DNA of 64,000 nucleotides from positions 1,116,001 to 1,180,000 of the forward strand of contig LT598458.1 of NCBI GenBank assembly GCA_900074725.1, in the 5' to 3' direction. Below are positions 20,150-30,400 of this stretch, in pieces; the first letter of the stretch is position 1; each line of letters starts with the position of its first letter. Below the pieces are notes generated by a model. That model worked only from the letters and a program-made list of their open reading frames with translations, did no database searches and was not told the origin of the DNA. This DNA comes from Lachancea dasiensis. Its lineage: Eukaryota; Ascomycota; Saccharomycetes; Saccharomycetales; Saccharomycetaceae. The position numbers were made by a program, and so were the translations under genes.

Positions 20150-20349
20150 TCCGCGGCTGCGAATTCCATAGATCTGTCCACGAACTACATCGCGTAGAGT
20201 GCAGAGGGCAGATAGCTTGGGACGCCCAGAGAAACAACACCCTACGTACGGAATGACGAGTACATCCCGTGGACGCGGGAAAACTGTCTGAGTTCCGCGG
20301 AGGCAGGCCTCTCCCATTCCGCTCACGTGCAGTTGGGTTGTTCCGCGGA
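20150..20349. promoter_or_regulatory. Pleiotropic drug response elements (PDRE) of the PDR5-like gene
   Basis: Two exact palindromic PDREs, TCCGCGGA, lie at 20294-20301 and 20342-20349; a one-mismatch copy TCCGCGGC is at 20150-20157. They are about 580-780 bp upstream of the ATG at 20930, the distance range known for S. cerevisiae PDR5. Pdr1/Pdr3-type zinc-cluster activators bind this motif. The presence of two perfect sites makes regulation by a Pdr1 orthologue very likely. Confidence 0.9.
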
Positions 20350-20798
20350 ATAAGTCCTCCTGGCCCCGGAACGAGACGTGAGAGGACCCCATGGCCGTGT
20401 ATGGCAGGATAAATAAGAAAAATTGAGAAGCTCCACGGCCGAGGAATCAAAATCTTGATAGCAGAGAACTGCAACAGGTGTTTCTCAGCGGAAATCTTCT
20501 GCACATCATTAGATTCTTCGTGTTACGCCACCCCGTATTCAATCGTCCTTCTCGCTATATAAAGGACCGGTTCTATCGCCCAAGACTCTTGGAACAGAAA
20601 GTCGCTTCAGATCCACACAGACTACGTGTTAGAAAAGACAAGGTTAATAGACTGCGAATACAGACAAGGAGGAAGAAGTCTAGCCAGTTGACGGTGGAGC
20701 CCAGTACACTGAAAGATAGAATATAGACTGTCAGTGGCCAAAAAGCTTTACAACCGGCGAAGACGAGATAGCAAGCAAGAAAAATCTGTCAAAGGTCA

Positions 20799-20840
20799 GA
20801 GAGAGAGAGAGAGCTACTGCTGCTACTACTACTACTAGTA
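20799..20840 (+). repeat. GA and CTA/CTG microsatellites in the PDR5-like leader
   Basis: A (GA)7-8 run (20799-20813) is followed directly by CTACTGCTGCTACTACTACTACTAG (to 20840), about 90 bp upstream of the start codon and so probably within the 5' UTR. It is a simple-sequence tract. Confidence 0.8.
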
Positions 20841-20929
20841 CCACCAGTAACCAGCAAAACCGTGGAGACAAATAGCTGGTGTCGCTTTTTTGTGCTTGCC
20901 CACTACAAACACACGTTTCCGATTTTCAA

Positions 20930-23900
20930 ATGGTGGACAACGTCGCTCCAAACGGAGCTTCTTATCAAAACAATAACATTGGCAATGAAATGGCCGCTGA
21001 TGACATAAGCGAGCAGGCGTCATCGCCCGGGGTGTATCGCGGGTTCGAATCCGGAGCGCAGCAGTCGGTGAGAAATCTGGCCAGATCGCTCACCAACCGC
21101 AGTGGCGACGCAGTATCGATGGCTGCGGACTGGAACACCATCAACCCGGTGTTTTCTACCGTAGAATCGCCCTCCTACGACCCAAGACTGGATCCCAACT
21201 CGGACGAGTTCTCGTCGTCGCTCTGGGTGCAAAATCTCAGCCAGTTGGTGAGCAGCAATCCAGACCACTACAAACCCTACTCGCTCGGGTGCAGCTGGAG
21301 AAACCTGCGTGCGTACGGAAACTCCACGGACGTGGCCTATCAGTCGACCGTGGTAAACTTACCTCTTCAGTTGGTGGAATATGTCTATCGTGCTGCGCGC
21401 AAGGCGCGTCCCGAAGACACTTTCGACATTTTGAAGCCTATGGATGGGATGGTAAAGCCCGGCGAGCTTTTGGTGGTCCTCGGTAGACCAGGTTCTGGTT
21501 GCTCGACGCTTTTGAAGTCCATCTCTTCCAACACTCACGGTTTCCACATCGACAAAGAGTCCGAAATTTCATATGACGGCCTATCGCCAAAGGAAATCTC
21601 TCGCCACTACCGTGGTGAAGTTGTGTACAACGCTGAGGCGGATGTACACTTCCCTCATTTGAGCGTGTTCGACACGCTGAAGACCGTGGCTCGTCTGGCT
21701 TGCCCCACCAATAGAATCCAAGGGGTAGACCGTGAAACATTTGCAACCCACATCACGGAGGTGGCGATGGCCACTTACGGTCTGTCTCACACTCGTAACA
21801 CCAAAGTTGGTAACGAGCTGGTTAGAGGTGTTTCTGGTGGTGAACGTAAGAGAGTTTCCATCGCAGAGGTGTCCATCTGTGGTTCCAAGTTCCAGTGTTG
21901 GGATAATGCCACGCGTGGGTTGGATTCCGCCACAGCTTTGGAGTTCATCAGGGCATTGCGCACTCAGGCCAAAATGACCCGCAGCTCTGCAGTCATTGCC
22001 ATATACCAGTGTTCTCAAGACGCCTACGATCTTTTTGATAAAGTCTCAGTTCTACACGAAGGTTACCAAATCTATTTCGGCCGGGCCAAAGAGGCAAAAC
22101 AGTATTTCCAAGATATGGGATACGTATGCCCTGATAGACAAACAACTGCAGACTTCCTCACTGCGGTTACCAACCCTGCGGAAAGAATCCTCAATGAGGA
22201 TATGGTGAAAGCCGGAAAGAAGATCCCTCTAACTGCAGCGGAGATGGAGGCCCACTGGAAGCAATCTGAGGCTTACAAGGGCCTGTTACAAGAGATTGAC
22301 TATTATTCCACACACGATCAAGCCAACAATAGACAGCAGCTCAAGGAAGCTCATGTTGCAAAACAATCAAAGAAGGCTAGGGCCCAATCTCCTTACACTG
22401 TTAGCTATGGCCTTCAAGTGAAATACTTGCTGATCAGAAACATGCAAAGAATTCGCAACAACATGGGAATTACATTATTTCAAGTCATTGGTAATGGTGG
22501 TATGTCGTTTATTTTGGGTTCTATGTTTTACAAGGCCTTGAAACACGATGACACTGCAGGCTTTTACTCGAGAGCTGGTGCTCTGTTTTTTGCAGTGCTT
22601 TTCAATGCTTTCTCTTGTATGTTGGAAATTTTAGCCCTTTACGAAGCTAGACCTATCTCAGAGAAGCACAAACGTTACTCGCTTTACCACCCCTCTGCTG
22701 ACGCCATGGCATCTGTTATCTCTGAAATTCCTGCCAAACTTCTCACATCCCTCACGTTCAACCTTGCGATGTACTTTTTGTGCAATTTCAAGAGGGAGGC
22801 GGGTGCTTTCTTCTTTTATTTTCTGATGACGATGGTAGGAACTTTCGCAATGTCCCACATCTTCAGATGTCTGGGTGCGTCTACGAAAACATACGCTGAA
22901 TCCATGGTACCGGCATCGCTCTTATTGTTGGCTCTAGCAATCTATACTGGTTTCGCAATCCCTAAGACAAAAATATTGGGATGGGCTAAGTGGATTTGGT
23001 ATATTAATCCCCTGTCCTACATTTTTGAGTCTTTAATGGTAAACGAATTCCACGGTCGTCAATTTAAATGCTCCCAATTTGTACCCGCGGGGCCTGGCTA
23101 TGAGAATGTAAGCGGCACACAGCGGGTGTGTTCTGCGGTGGGTGCTTTGCCTGGAGAAGATTATGTCAGCGGTGAACGTTACATTAATGTGGCTTACAAT
23201 TACTATCACTCCCACAAATGGCGTGGGTTAGGTATCGGTTTGGCTTATGCCATTTTCTTCCTCGGTGTTTATTTGGCCGTCACTGAGCTAAACGAAAGTG
23301 CTAAGCAGCGTGGTGAAATTCTTGTTTTCCCTCAAGCGGTGATGAGACGTATGAAAAAGCAGAGGAAACTCAGAGCAGGGACAAATGCAAATGGATCAGA
23401 TATCGAAAATACAGCTGGTGTTGCCACTCTCAACGAAAAGAAAATGTTAGAAGAAAGTAGTAACTCTGTCGCTTCGTCATCTTCGATGGGAGATGTTAAG
23501 CTTTCCAGTTCGGAAGCTACCTTCCACTGGAAGAATGTTTGTTTCGAAGTTCCCATCAAGAAAGAAACAAGAAGAATTTTGGACAACGTGGACGGTTGGG
23601 TCAAGCCTGGAACTTTGACGGCATTGATGGGCGCCTCCGGTGCCGGTAAAACCACTCTTCTGGATTGTTTAGCCTCAAGAGTGACGACAGGTACTATCAC
23701 TGGTGACATGTTCATTAACGGGTTTTTGCGTGATGCTTCTTTTGCGAGATCGATCGGGTACTGTCAGCAACAAGATCTACATTTACAGACTGCTACTGTG
23801 AGAGAATCCTTGAGGTTTTCTGCCTATTTACGCCAACCTTCTTCTGTGTCTAAATCTGAAAAGGAGAAATATGTCGAAGATGTTATCAAGATTTTGGAGA

Positions 23901-25483
23901 TGGAGACTTATGCTGACGCTGTTGTGGGTGTCGCTGGTGAAGGTTTGAATGTTGAACAGCGTAAGAGATTGACAATTGGTGTCGAACTTGCTGCCAAACC
24001 TAAATTGTTGTTATTTTTGGATGAGCCCACGTCTGGTTTAGATTCTCAGACCGCTTGGTCCATTTGCCAATTGATGAGAAAGCTGGCTAACCACGGGCAG
24101 GCAATTCTATGCACCATTCACCAACCCTCAGCTCTGCTGATGCAAGAATTTGACAGATTGCTATTTTTGCAGCGTGGTGGTAAAACTGTTTACTTCGGCG
24201 ATTTGGGCAAAGGTTGCCAAACCATGATTGATTACTTTGAAAAGAATGGCGCTCATCCTTGCCCGGCTGGTGCTAACCCAGCTGAATGGATGTTAGAGGT
24301 TATCGGCGCCGCCCCAGGTTCTCATGCCAACCAAAACTATAGTGAAGTCTGGAGGAACTCTTCCGAATATAAAGCTGTTCAAGAAGAATTGGAATGGATG
24401 GAAAAGGAACTTCCCAAGAGACCATTTGATAACTCTAGTGAGCAAACTGAATTTGCCACTTCCCTTGTTTATCAGTATACGCTGGTAACGAAACGGTTAG
24501 TCGAGCAATACTGGAGAACTCCCTCTTATTTGTGGTCTAAGATCGGACTGACCATCATTTCTCAAATTTTCATTGGGTTTACCTTCTTCAAGGCTGACAA
24601 TTCGATGCAAGGGTTACAAAACCAAATGTTGTCCATTTTCATGTTTTCCGTTATCTTCAACCCAACGTTGCAGCAATACTTGCCTACGTTTGTGGCACAG
24701 AGAGACTTATATGAAGCTAGAGAACGTCCTTCCAGAACTTTCTCCTGGGTAGCCTTTATTCTTTCTCAAATCACTGTTGAGATCCCATGGAACATAATTG
24801 CGGGTACTATTGGCTTTCTGGTGTACTACTACCCAGTTGGATTGTATTCAACTGCATCTAAAGCTGGCCAGCTGCACGAAAGGGGGGCATTGTTTTGGTT
24901 ATATGCGACGGCATATTATGTTTTTACCGGTTCGATGGCTCAACTCTGTATTGCGGGCCAAGAAGTCGCGGAACCTGCTGGCCAAATGGCGTCCTTATTG
25001 TTCACCCTCTCCCTTTCGTTCTGTGGTGTTTTGGTTGGTCCTTCCAGTATGCCTGGATTTTGGAAATTCATGTACCGTGTTTCTCCATTGACTTATTTCG
25101 TGGACGGTACCTTGTCAACTGGTATCGCCAATGGAAAGGTCCAGTGCTCGGATTACGAATTGGTTAAGTTCAAGCCTGCCAACGGTATGACTTGTGGCGA
25201 GTACATGGAGCCTTACATCAAATTGGTAGGTACTGGTTACCTGTCTGATCCTAGTGCCACAGACGAATGCAGGTTCTGCTCAGTATCAACCACCAACGAC
25301 TATCTAAGTGCCGTCAGCTCCAGCTATTCTCGTAGGTGGAGAAACTACGGCATTTTCTTGGTTTACATTTTCTTTAACTTTGCAATGGCGGTATTTATTT
25401 ACTGGTTGGCGAGAGTTCCTAAGAAGAGAAATAGAGTTGCCGATGAAAGGAAGACCGAAGCTCAAAAGCTTGTCGAAAAATGA
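20930..25483 (+). CDS. PDR5: Pdr5-type ABC multidrug transporter (ABCG, full length)
   Basis: The protein (1517 aa from ATG 20930; an upstream GTG frame extension is ignored) matches Pdr5/Pdr15 (1511 aa) along its whole length. These plasma-membrane pumps export azoles and many other drugs. The order is NBD1-TMD1-NBD2-TMD2. NBD1 has the degenerate Walker A GRPGSGCST (about 185; Cys replaces Lys), signature VSGGERKRVS and Walker B-like CWDNATRGLD. NBD2 has a canonical Walker A GASGAGKTT (about 900), degenerate signature LNVEQRKRLT and Walker B LLFLDEPTSGLD. This asymmetry, with one working ATP site, is the Pdr5 clade hallmark. TM domains lie at about 500-780 and 1180-1500. It has PDREs upstream. 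No relative adjoins it in the S. cerevisiae YHR/YDR blocks. Confidence 0.96.
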   Translation: MVDNVAPNGASYQNNNIGNEMAADDISEQASSPGVYRGFESGAQQSVRNLARSLTNRSGDAVSMAADWNTINPVFSTVESPSYDPRLDPNSDEFSSSLWVQNLSQLVSSNPDHYKPYSLGCSWRNLRAYGNSTDVAYQSTVVNLPLQLVEYVYRAARKARPEDTFDILKPMDGMVKPGELLVVLGRPGSGCSTLLKSISSNTHGFHIDKESEISYDGLSPKEISRHYRGEVVYNAEADVHFPHLSVFDTLKTVARLACPTNRIQGVDRETFATHITEVAMATYGLSHTRNTKVGNELVRGVSGGERKRVSIAEVSICGSKFQCWDNATRGLDSATALEFIRALRTQAKMTRSSAVIAIYQCSQDAYDLFDKVSVLHEGYQIYFGRAKEAKQYFQDMGYVCPDRQTTADFLTAVTNPAERILNEDMVKAGKKIPLTAAEMEAHWKQSEAYKGLLQEIDYYSTHDQANNRQQLKEAHVAKQSKKARAQSPYTVSYGLQVKYLLIRNMQRIRNNMGITLFQVIGNGGMSFILGSMFYKALKHDDTAGFYSRAGALFFAVLFNAFSCMLEILALYEARPISEKHKRYSLYHPSADAMASVISEIPAKLLTSLTFNLAMYFLCNFKREAGAFFFYFLMTMVGTFAMSHIFRCLGASTKTYAESMVPASLLLLALAIYTGFAIPKTKILGWAKWIWYINPLSYIFESLMVNEFHGRQFKCSQFVPAGPGYENVSGTQRVCSAVGALPGEDYVSGERYINVAYNYYHSHKWRGLGIGLAYAIFFLGVYLAVTELNESAKQRGEILVFPQAVMRRMKKQRKLRAGTNANGSDIENTAGVATLNEKKMLEESSNSVASSSSMGDVKLSSSEATFHWKNVCFEVPIKKETRRILDNVDGWVKPGTLTALMGASGAGKTTLLDCLASRVTTGTITGDMFINGFLRDASFARSIGYCQQQDLHLQTATVRESLRFSAYLRQPSSVSKSEKEKYVEDVIKILEMETYADAVVGVAGEGLNVEQRKRLTIGVELAAKPKLLLFLDEPTSGLDSQTAWSICQLMRKLANHGQAILCTIHQPSALLMQEFDRLLFLQRGGKTVYFGDLGKGCQTMIDYFEKNGAHPCPAGANPAEWMLEVIGAAPGSHANQNYSEVWRNSSEYKAVQEELEWMEKELPKRPFDNSSEQTEFATSLVYQYTLVTKRLVEQYWRTPSYLWSKIGLTIISQIFIGFTFFKADNSMQGLQNQMLSIFMFSVIFNPTLQQYLPTFVAQRDLYEARERPSRTFSWVAFILSQITVEIPWNIIAGTIGFLVYYYPVGLYSTASKAGQLHERGALFWLYATAYYVFTGSMAQLCIAGQEVAEPAGQMASLLFTLSLSFCGVLVGPSSMPGFWKFMYRVSPLTYFVDGTLSTGIANGKVQCSDYELVKFKPANGMTCGEYMEPYIKLVGTGYLSDPSATDECRFCSVSTTNDYLSAVSSSYSRRWRNYGIFLVYIFFNFAMAVFIYWLARVPKKRNRVADERKTEAQKLVEK

Positions 25484-25825
25484 TCAAGAAGAATCAGCCT
25501 TTTAATTAATTGGGCCATGTAAATACGATGTACATTATAACTACCTGAACTAAAGATGTGTAACTATCTTGAATCCGCAGATTAGGCGGAAGATCCGAGC
25601 ACAATTTTTGTTCGTATTTCAGCAATTTCGCACAGGCACAAGCAGTGGGACTACCAACCATAAAACCTCAATCCTTGGACGGGTGGTGTTGGTGTTCGTA
25701 AATACGTATAGAATGACCAACAGGCAAAATATTTTAACGATGAGGTAGATGCTCATCGCTCTACTTCTAGGTTCATTCTCGGAGAAAACGCATCAACTTA
25801 TACAAAATCGACAGATTCTATCGCG
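25484..25825. promoter_or_regulatory. RPF1 upstream region with PAC boxes
   Basis: GCTCATCGC at 25751-25759 is the reverse complement of the PAC core, and CGATGAG at 25738-25744 is a partial PAC in the opposite orientation, 67-90 bp before the RPF1 start. An inverted pair of PAC-like boxes supports membership in the ribosome-biogenesis regulon. Confidence 0.75.
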
Positions 25826-26707
25826 ATGGCTCCTGAGGAATTAAGGATTGGTAATAAGCTCAAGCGGCAGGAGCTGTTTGCTCAGCTCAAGGACCAGAAG
25901 AATAAAGAGCGCCATCAAATGCGCCAGACGAGGGCTAAAGAAGAACGAGAAAACCCAGAGCTTAAGGAAAAGAGACTGAAAGAAAATGTCACCAACACTA
26001 TTGATAGTCTACGTGTCTATGACGAAACGTATAACGGGGCTGTGGAGGGTGAGGAGGCTGATTTTGCCCGTTTCTTCAACAGTGGTGGGGAACCTCCTAA
26101 GATTTTGCTTACAACCAACGTGAACGCTAAAAAGAAAGCTTACGAATTTGCAAACGTACTGATTGAAATACTTCCAAATGTTACCTTTGTCAAGCGGAAG
26201 TTCGGTTACAAATTGAAGGAAATTGTGGAGTTTTGCAACAATAGAAATTATACCGATCTGGTGATCATCAACGAGGATAAGAAAAAGGTAACAGGTTTGA
26301 CGTTCATCCATTTACCAGAGGGTCCAACTTTCTACTTCAAAATCAGCTCATATGTTGAGGTACAGAAAATTGTGGGGCATGGGAGGCCCACGAGCCATAT
26401 TCCAGAGCTCATTTTGAACAACTTCAACACAAGACTTGGTAAGACGGTAGGTAAACTGTTCCAGTCAATATTTCCGCAAAACCCTGATTTTGAAGGTAGG
26501 CAAGTCATCACGCTGCATAATCAAAGAGACTATATTTTCTTTCGCAGGCACCGGTATGTGTTCCGCAATGAAGAAAAGGTGGGTCTTCAAGAATTGGGGC
26601 CTCAATTTACGTTGAAACTTCAACGTCTGCAGCATGGCATCAAGGAAGAAACGGAGTGGGAGCACTCTGCAGACATGGACAAAGAGAAGAAAAAATTCTA
26701 TCTGTGA
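25826..26707 (+). CDS. RPF1: Rpf1, Brix-domain 60S assembly factor
   Basis: The 293-residue protein matches YHR088W/Rpf1 (295 aa), an essential nucleolar Brix-family protein that binds pre-60S particles and is needed for 25S rRNA processing. A charged N-terminal helix (about 1-60, KNKERHQMRQTRAKEERE) precedes the Brix domain (about 85-280). The sigma70-like RNA-binding segment is visible in QVITLHNQRDYIFFRRHRYVF (first 20 residues of this block are near-invariant in the family). PAC boxes upstream fit its role. It follows RTC3 in S. cerevisiae (YHR087W-YHR088W); here the RhoGEF and the PDR5-like gene lie between. Confidence 0.96.
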   Translation: MAPEELRIGNKLKRQELFAQLKDQKNKERHQMRQTRAKEERENPELKEKRLKENVTNTIDSLRVYDETYNGAVEGEEADFARFFNSGGEPPKILLTTNVNAKKKAYEFANVLIEILPNVTFVKRKFGYKLKEIVEFCNNRNYTDLVIINEDKKKVTGLTFIHLPEGPTFYFKISSYVEVQKIVGHGRPTSHIPELILNNFNTRLGKTVGKLFQSIFPQNPDFEGRQVITLHNQRDYIFFRRHRYVFRNEEKVGLQELGPQFTLKLQRLQHGIKEETEWEHSADMDKEKKKFYL

Positions 26708-27405
26708 AGTCGCCAATGGCTTACAAATATGGCTGGCAAAATTTCTATCCGTATGTTGAATGGACTTTGCAAATTCTCATAATTTCGAAACTCTGGAAGA
26801 GTTTTTGCGTCAAGGTTTTTAAGTTTCAACTCCTCGGTTAGACGGAGCGTGCGACCGAAAGCACTTCTACCGAACCGCTTAGCTTAGTATTCGGGGCCAT
26901 GGTATTGAAACTCTCGAGGTTTCTTATTCTCAGCCTCCAACAGAATTTGTGATGGCATCAAATGTCCGCGCATTATGTTGGTCCAGGGCGGGTATTTCTT
27001 CCAAATTCCACACAACAAAGATCTACTTTTCGCGTATGAAGATTAGCACTAAAGCGTGTCGAAACCACTCCGTTTCTCACAGCTACGTGATCTTAATCCG
27101 GTCTTGACGGTTGAGCTGTAGTTGGTGGTTTATGGGTAACTCAAAGGCGTTCGTGTAAAAGGATATATCTAATCTCCTCTTCCCCTTTAAGCAAAAAAAC
27201 TAAGTACAATTAGTGAGTGCAGAATGAGTGGCACACCTAATAGAAACACAATTGTCACTATTGAATCCACTGGGAGCAGTCTGTTGGCTTAATTGCAACT
27301 ACAGTCCTCAAGCCAGCTGTCTTGCATAGTTTTAGAAGTTTATAACTATTCTCTCGTCTTACTTCTAACTGCTACTGGTTTTAGCAAAGACTACTGCACT
27401 GAATC
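26708..27405. other. RPF1-MSN5 intergenic region
   Basis: About 700 bp with short frames only. Nothing recognisable is seen beyond the T-rich and A-rich tracts usual near yeast promoters. Confidence 0.4.
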
Positions 27406-30400
27406 ATGGATGAGAATGGCGCTTCACAGATCATTGGAGCTCTTGAAGCGATATACTCTACGAAATCTGATAATGCAAGACGTTTGGAGGCCCAAAAGTT
27501 TCTGGATGAGGTGAAAATGCGGGAAGAATCACCTTTGTGGGGATATGAAATCGCGTTGAATAATCCGGGGAATTCTATCCTGAAGCACTTTGGATTAGGT
27601 CTGCTAGCATATGCAGTGCAGAGGAAGTGGGCTGACTACTCGCAAGACAAAAAGATTGCTGTACGGAAATGGATAGTAGAGCTGAATTGTTGCGTGCAAG
27701 ACTCGGATCCTCGCTACATCAAGGAAAAACTCGCGTTTCTTTGGGTAGAGGTTGCCAAGCGCGTATGGGGAGAAGCTTTGAGAGAAGAAAACCCATCCGA
27801 TGAGCAGTTGCAAGAGTCCTGGGTCGATATGGACAACAACCTCTCAGAGTTATGGCACCTAAACGAATCGGCTCGAGAGTTGACTCTCGTCATTTTCCGT
27901 ATTTTATTTGAAGATGTCTTCCTACTTGAAGACTTGACTGTATTGAAACGTATTTCAGTTATCCAGCCGCTGTGTGTTATGATCATAAGCCCGACGGACG
28001 TTTTTGCTGCAAGGTACAGATTCACCGAGAAATGGAACCTTTTTAAGAGTAGTGGAAACGGGTGGTTTGAAATTTGGGCCACTGAGCTCAGACAATCCCT
28101 CGGTACTGAAAATACAGTTTACGTCACAAGGCTCTTAGAGACTATTAAGACATGCTTGAATTGGCCATTGAGCGAAATTATGATACGGAACGACGCCTGT
28201 GGTTTATTGTTAGAATGTCTTCTGAGTAATATTCCCAAAGCACAGTCTATGGCTTTGGATTCTTTGCATATTTTGTTGACTCGTCCTTATAATGACGATG
28301 CCCACTACCAGGCGGTAATCAACAAAGTCTTTAGCAGTATGGACCTGCTTAATAAAGTCTACGATGGATTGCAATTTGATCCCAATGACATTGACGAGCT
28401 AAAATACCCGATTGTTAAAAAATTCGTGGACATGGTAAGTTGCCTCTACACATGTGTCTTCAAAATTGATGAAGACGAAGAAATTGTTGAAAAGTATTTG
28501 AGGCTCGTTTTGAGGACTACTTTCAACCCAAGCTTAATTGTTAGTGGACTGACTCTAGATTTGTGGTGTTCATGTTTGCGGAACGATGAATTCTTGCCTG
28601 CATTAGAGAAAACCATAATACCCGAGCTTCTTCAATTTTCAGCAGACGCTCTCATATACTATGAGCAAATAGATGGACATGTTTCGAAACAGTTTGCAGA
28701 CGTAGACTTCCAGTCTACGTCTGAATTTCAATCTTTCTGCTCCACTTATAGAAAAAGGATTCGAGATATTATTCGGCTGATCTCTTGCGTCAAGCTAGAC
28801 TTTGCATACGACTGGCTGAATGCGAGACTCAATACATTTTTCAGTTCACCCTTTGGCCAGGAGGTTTTGAGCTCACAGTTTCTAGACCACAAGAGCGAAC
28901 CATACCTAAGTGCTCTATCACAACTGATGATCGTCGAATGCTTCATCAATGGCTGTATACGATGGAAGATCTGGTATCCTGACAGTCCGGCATACAATGA
29001 CAAGCTGAACGATATTTTGGTGAAGATAGAGACGCTTTCCGACCAGCTAATTGCACTCACTCTGAGCGAACCTCTCTTACTCAAGAAACAGATCCAAAAT
29101 TTTGCTCTTTTTTTGACTATGCTAAAAGACAATGTTCTTCTCAAATTGCTAGAAAAGATCATCACAAGTGCAACTTTGGATTATCCCAATCTTGACTTGG
29201 ACGAAAAAACTGAACAATCCGATGCAGTGCGAGATCTCAGATATGCTTGCGGAATTGAGCTCAATAGGATGGCCATCTTGATGCCGGATTCGCTTAGCAA
29301 GATTTTTACGGAGTTGCAAAATGTGGTGGCGGGTATAATGCCGAGGCTTTCTTATCATGAGAAGATTTCTTTCAAGTCTTTCTTGTTGACTATTGTATTA
29401 AAATCATCTTTAGGGGAAAAAGAGGAGAGATTTGCCCTCATTGTCGATCCTGAGCTGACAGCTTGGTCCGAAAAAGAGACCGTTGTGGGATTGACCGACC
29501 TTCCGTGGTTCATGGAAAGGCTTGGAATTGTCCAAATATCGGAATACTTTCAAAAAAGGGCGATTAATAGTAACGATGATCTCCTGTCCATTCCTGTTGA
29601 CGAGGAAGGCAAACAATTGAAGACACATCTTTCCAAACGCTGGCAATCGCTGTTTCCAGTAAGAGCAACGAGGATGTTTGTCCATTATTCGATGCAAAGC
29701 ATCAAGAATGACGCGGAGCTTGAAATGCTGCAAAACCTTTGGAGGCCACGAGTTGTCCCCATTCTACCTTACATTATGCGTCTCCTCTACCAACTACAAT
29801 CTTACCACGACCCCGACAACTGGAAAGAGCTCCCTGTGGTCGTTCAGTCCTTTGTCAAATGCTCTACAATTGAGCGCTTTTGGGAAGCTGGTGCTTCCAA
29901 TAAATCCAAAGATGAATTCATTGACGAGCACATGAAGGCCATGCAAACTTTACGTGATTTCGCCGATTCAGTCGGCCATATTGTCCGCTACACCAGAGAA
30001 TACGTGCTATTGGTTATTAGTGCCATGTCAAGTCTAGGTAGCATATTCTATGACATTGACGAACTTCCCCAAATGTTGATGGATTCCATCGCTATATACA
30101 ATCCATCGGTAGGAGAAATCAGCCCCGGAGTAAGCACTCATGGTTGGAAGCATATCATAAATGTTGCGATACGCCCGTTGCTAAAAAACTGTCCCCCTCA
30201 GTCATTGCAAAAGTTTATGACTGCCTTCCTGCCCAAATTATTCAACACTCTGGATGTTCTTTTGTGTCAAAAATGGTCTGTGTACATGAAAGACATTGAT
30301 GTTAACCCCTCGCCTACAGACGACGATGAAATGACGGAAGAAATTCTTGAGGAAAACCTTTTAAGGCAACTGACTACAGTGGTGGTTCGGCTTTTGATCG

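Larger units (their letters stand above)
19251..20929. promoter_or_regulatory. Large divergent promoter, RhoGEF / PDR5-like
   Basis: This 1.7-kb region has no credible gene; the 245-codon frame at 19767-20504 on the minus strand runs through the motif array and is rejected. It holds, in order, an array of nine ATCAC motifs (19936-20098), a variant PDRE (20150), two exact PDREs (20294 and 20342), a TATATAAAGG box (20556-20565), and a GA then CTA/CTG microsatellite leader (20799-20840). The architecture is that of a strongly and conditionally expressed drug pump. Confidence 0.75.

Noticed and set aside
19767-20504. 245-codon minus-strand frame through the PDR5-like promoter
   Set aside because: It overlaps the ATCAC array and PDREs, has a biased composition rich in His, Arg and Cys with no domain, and overlaps other frames on both strands.
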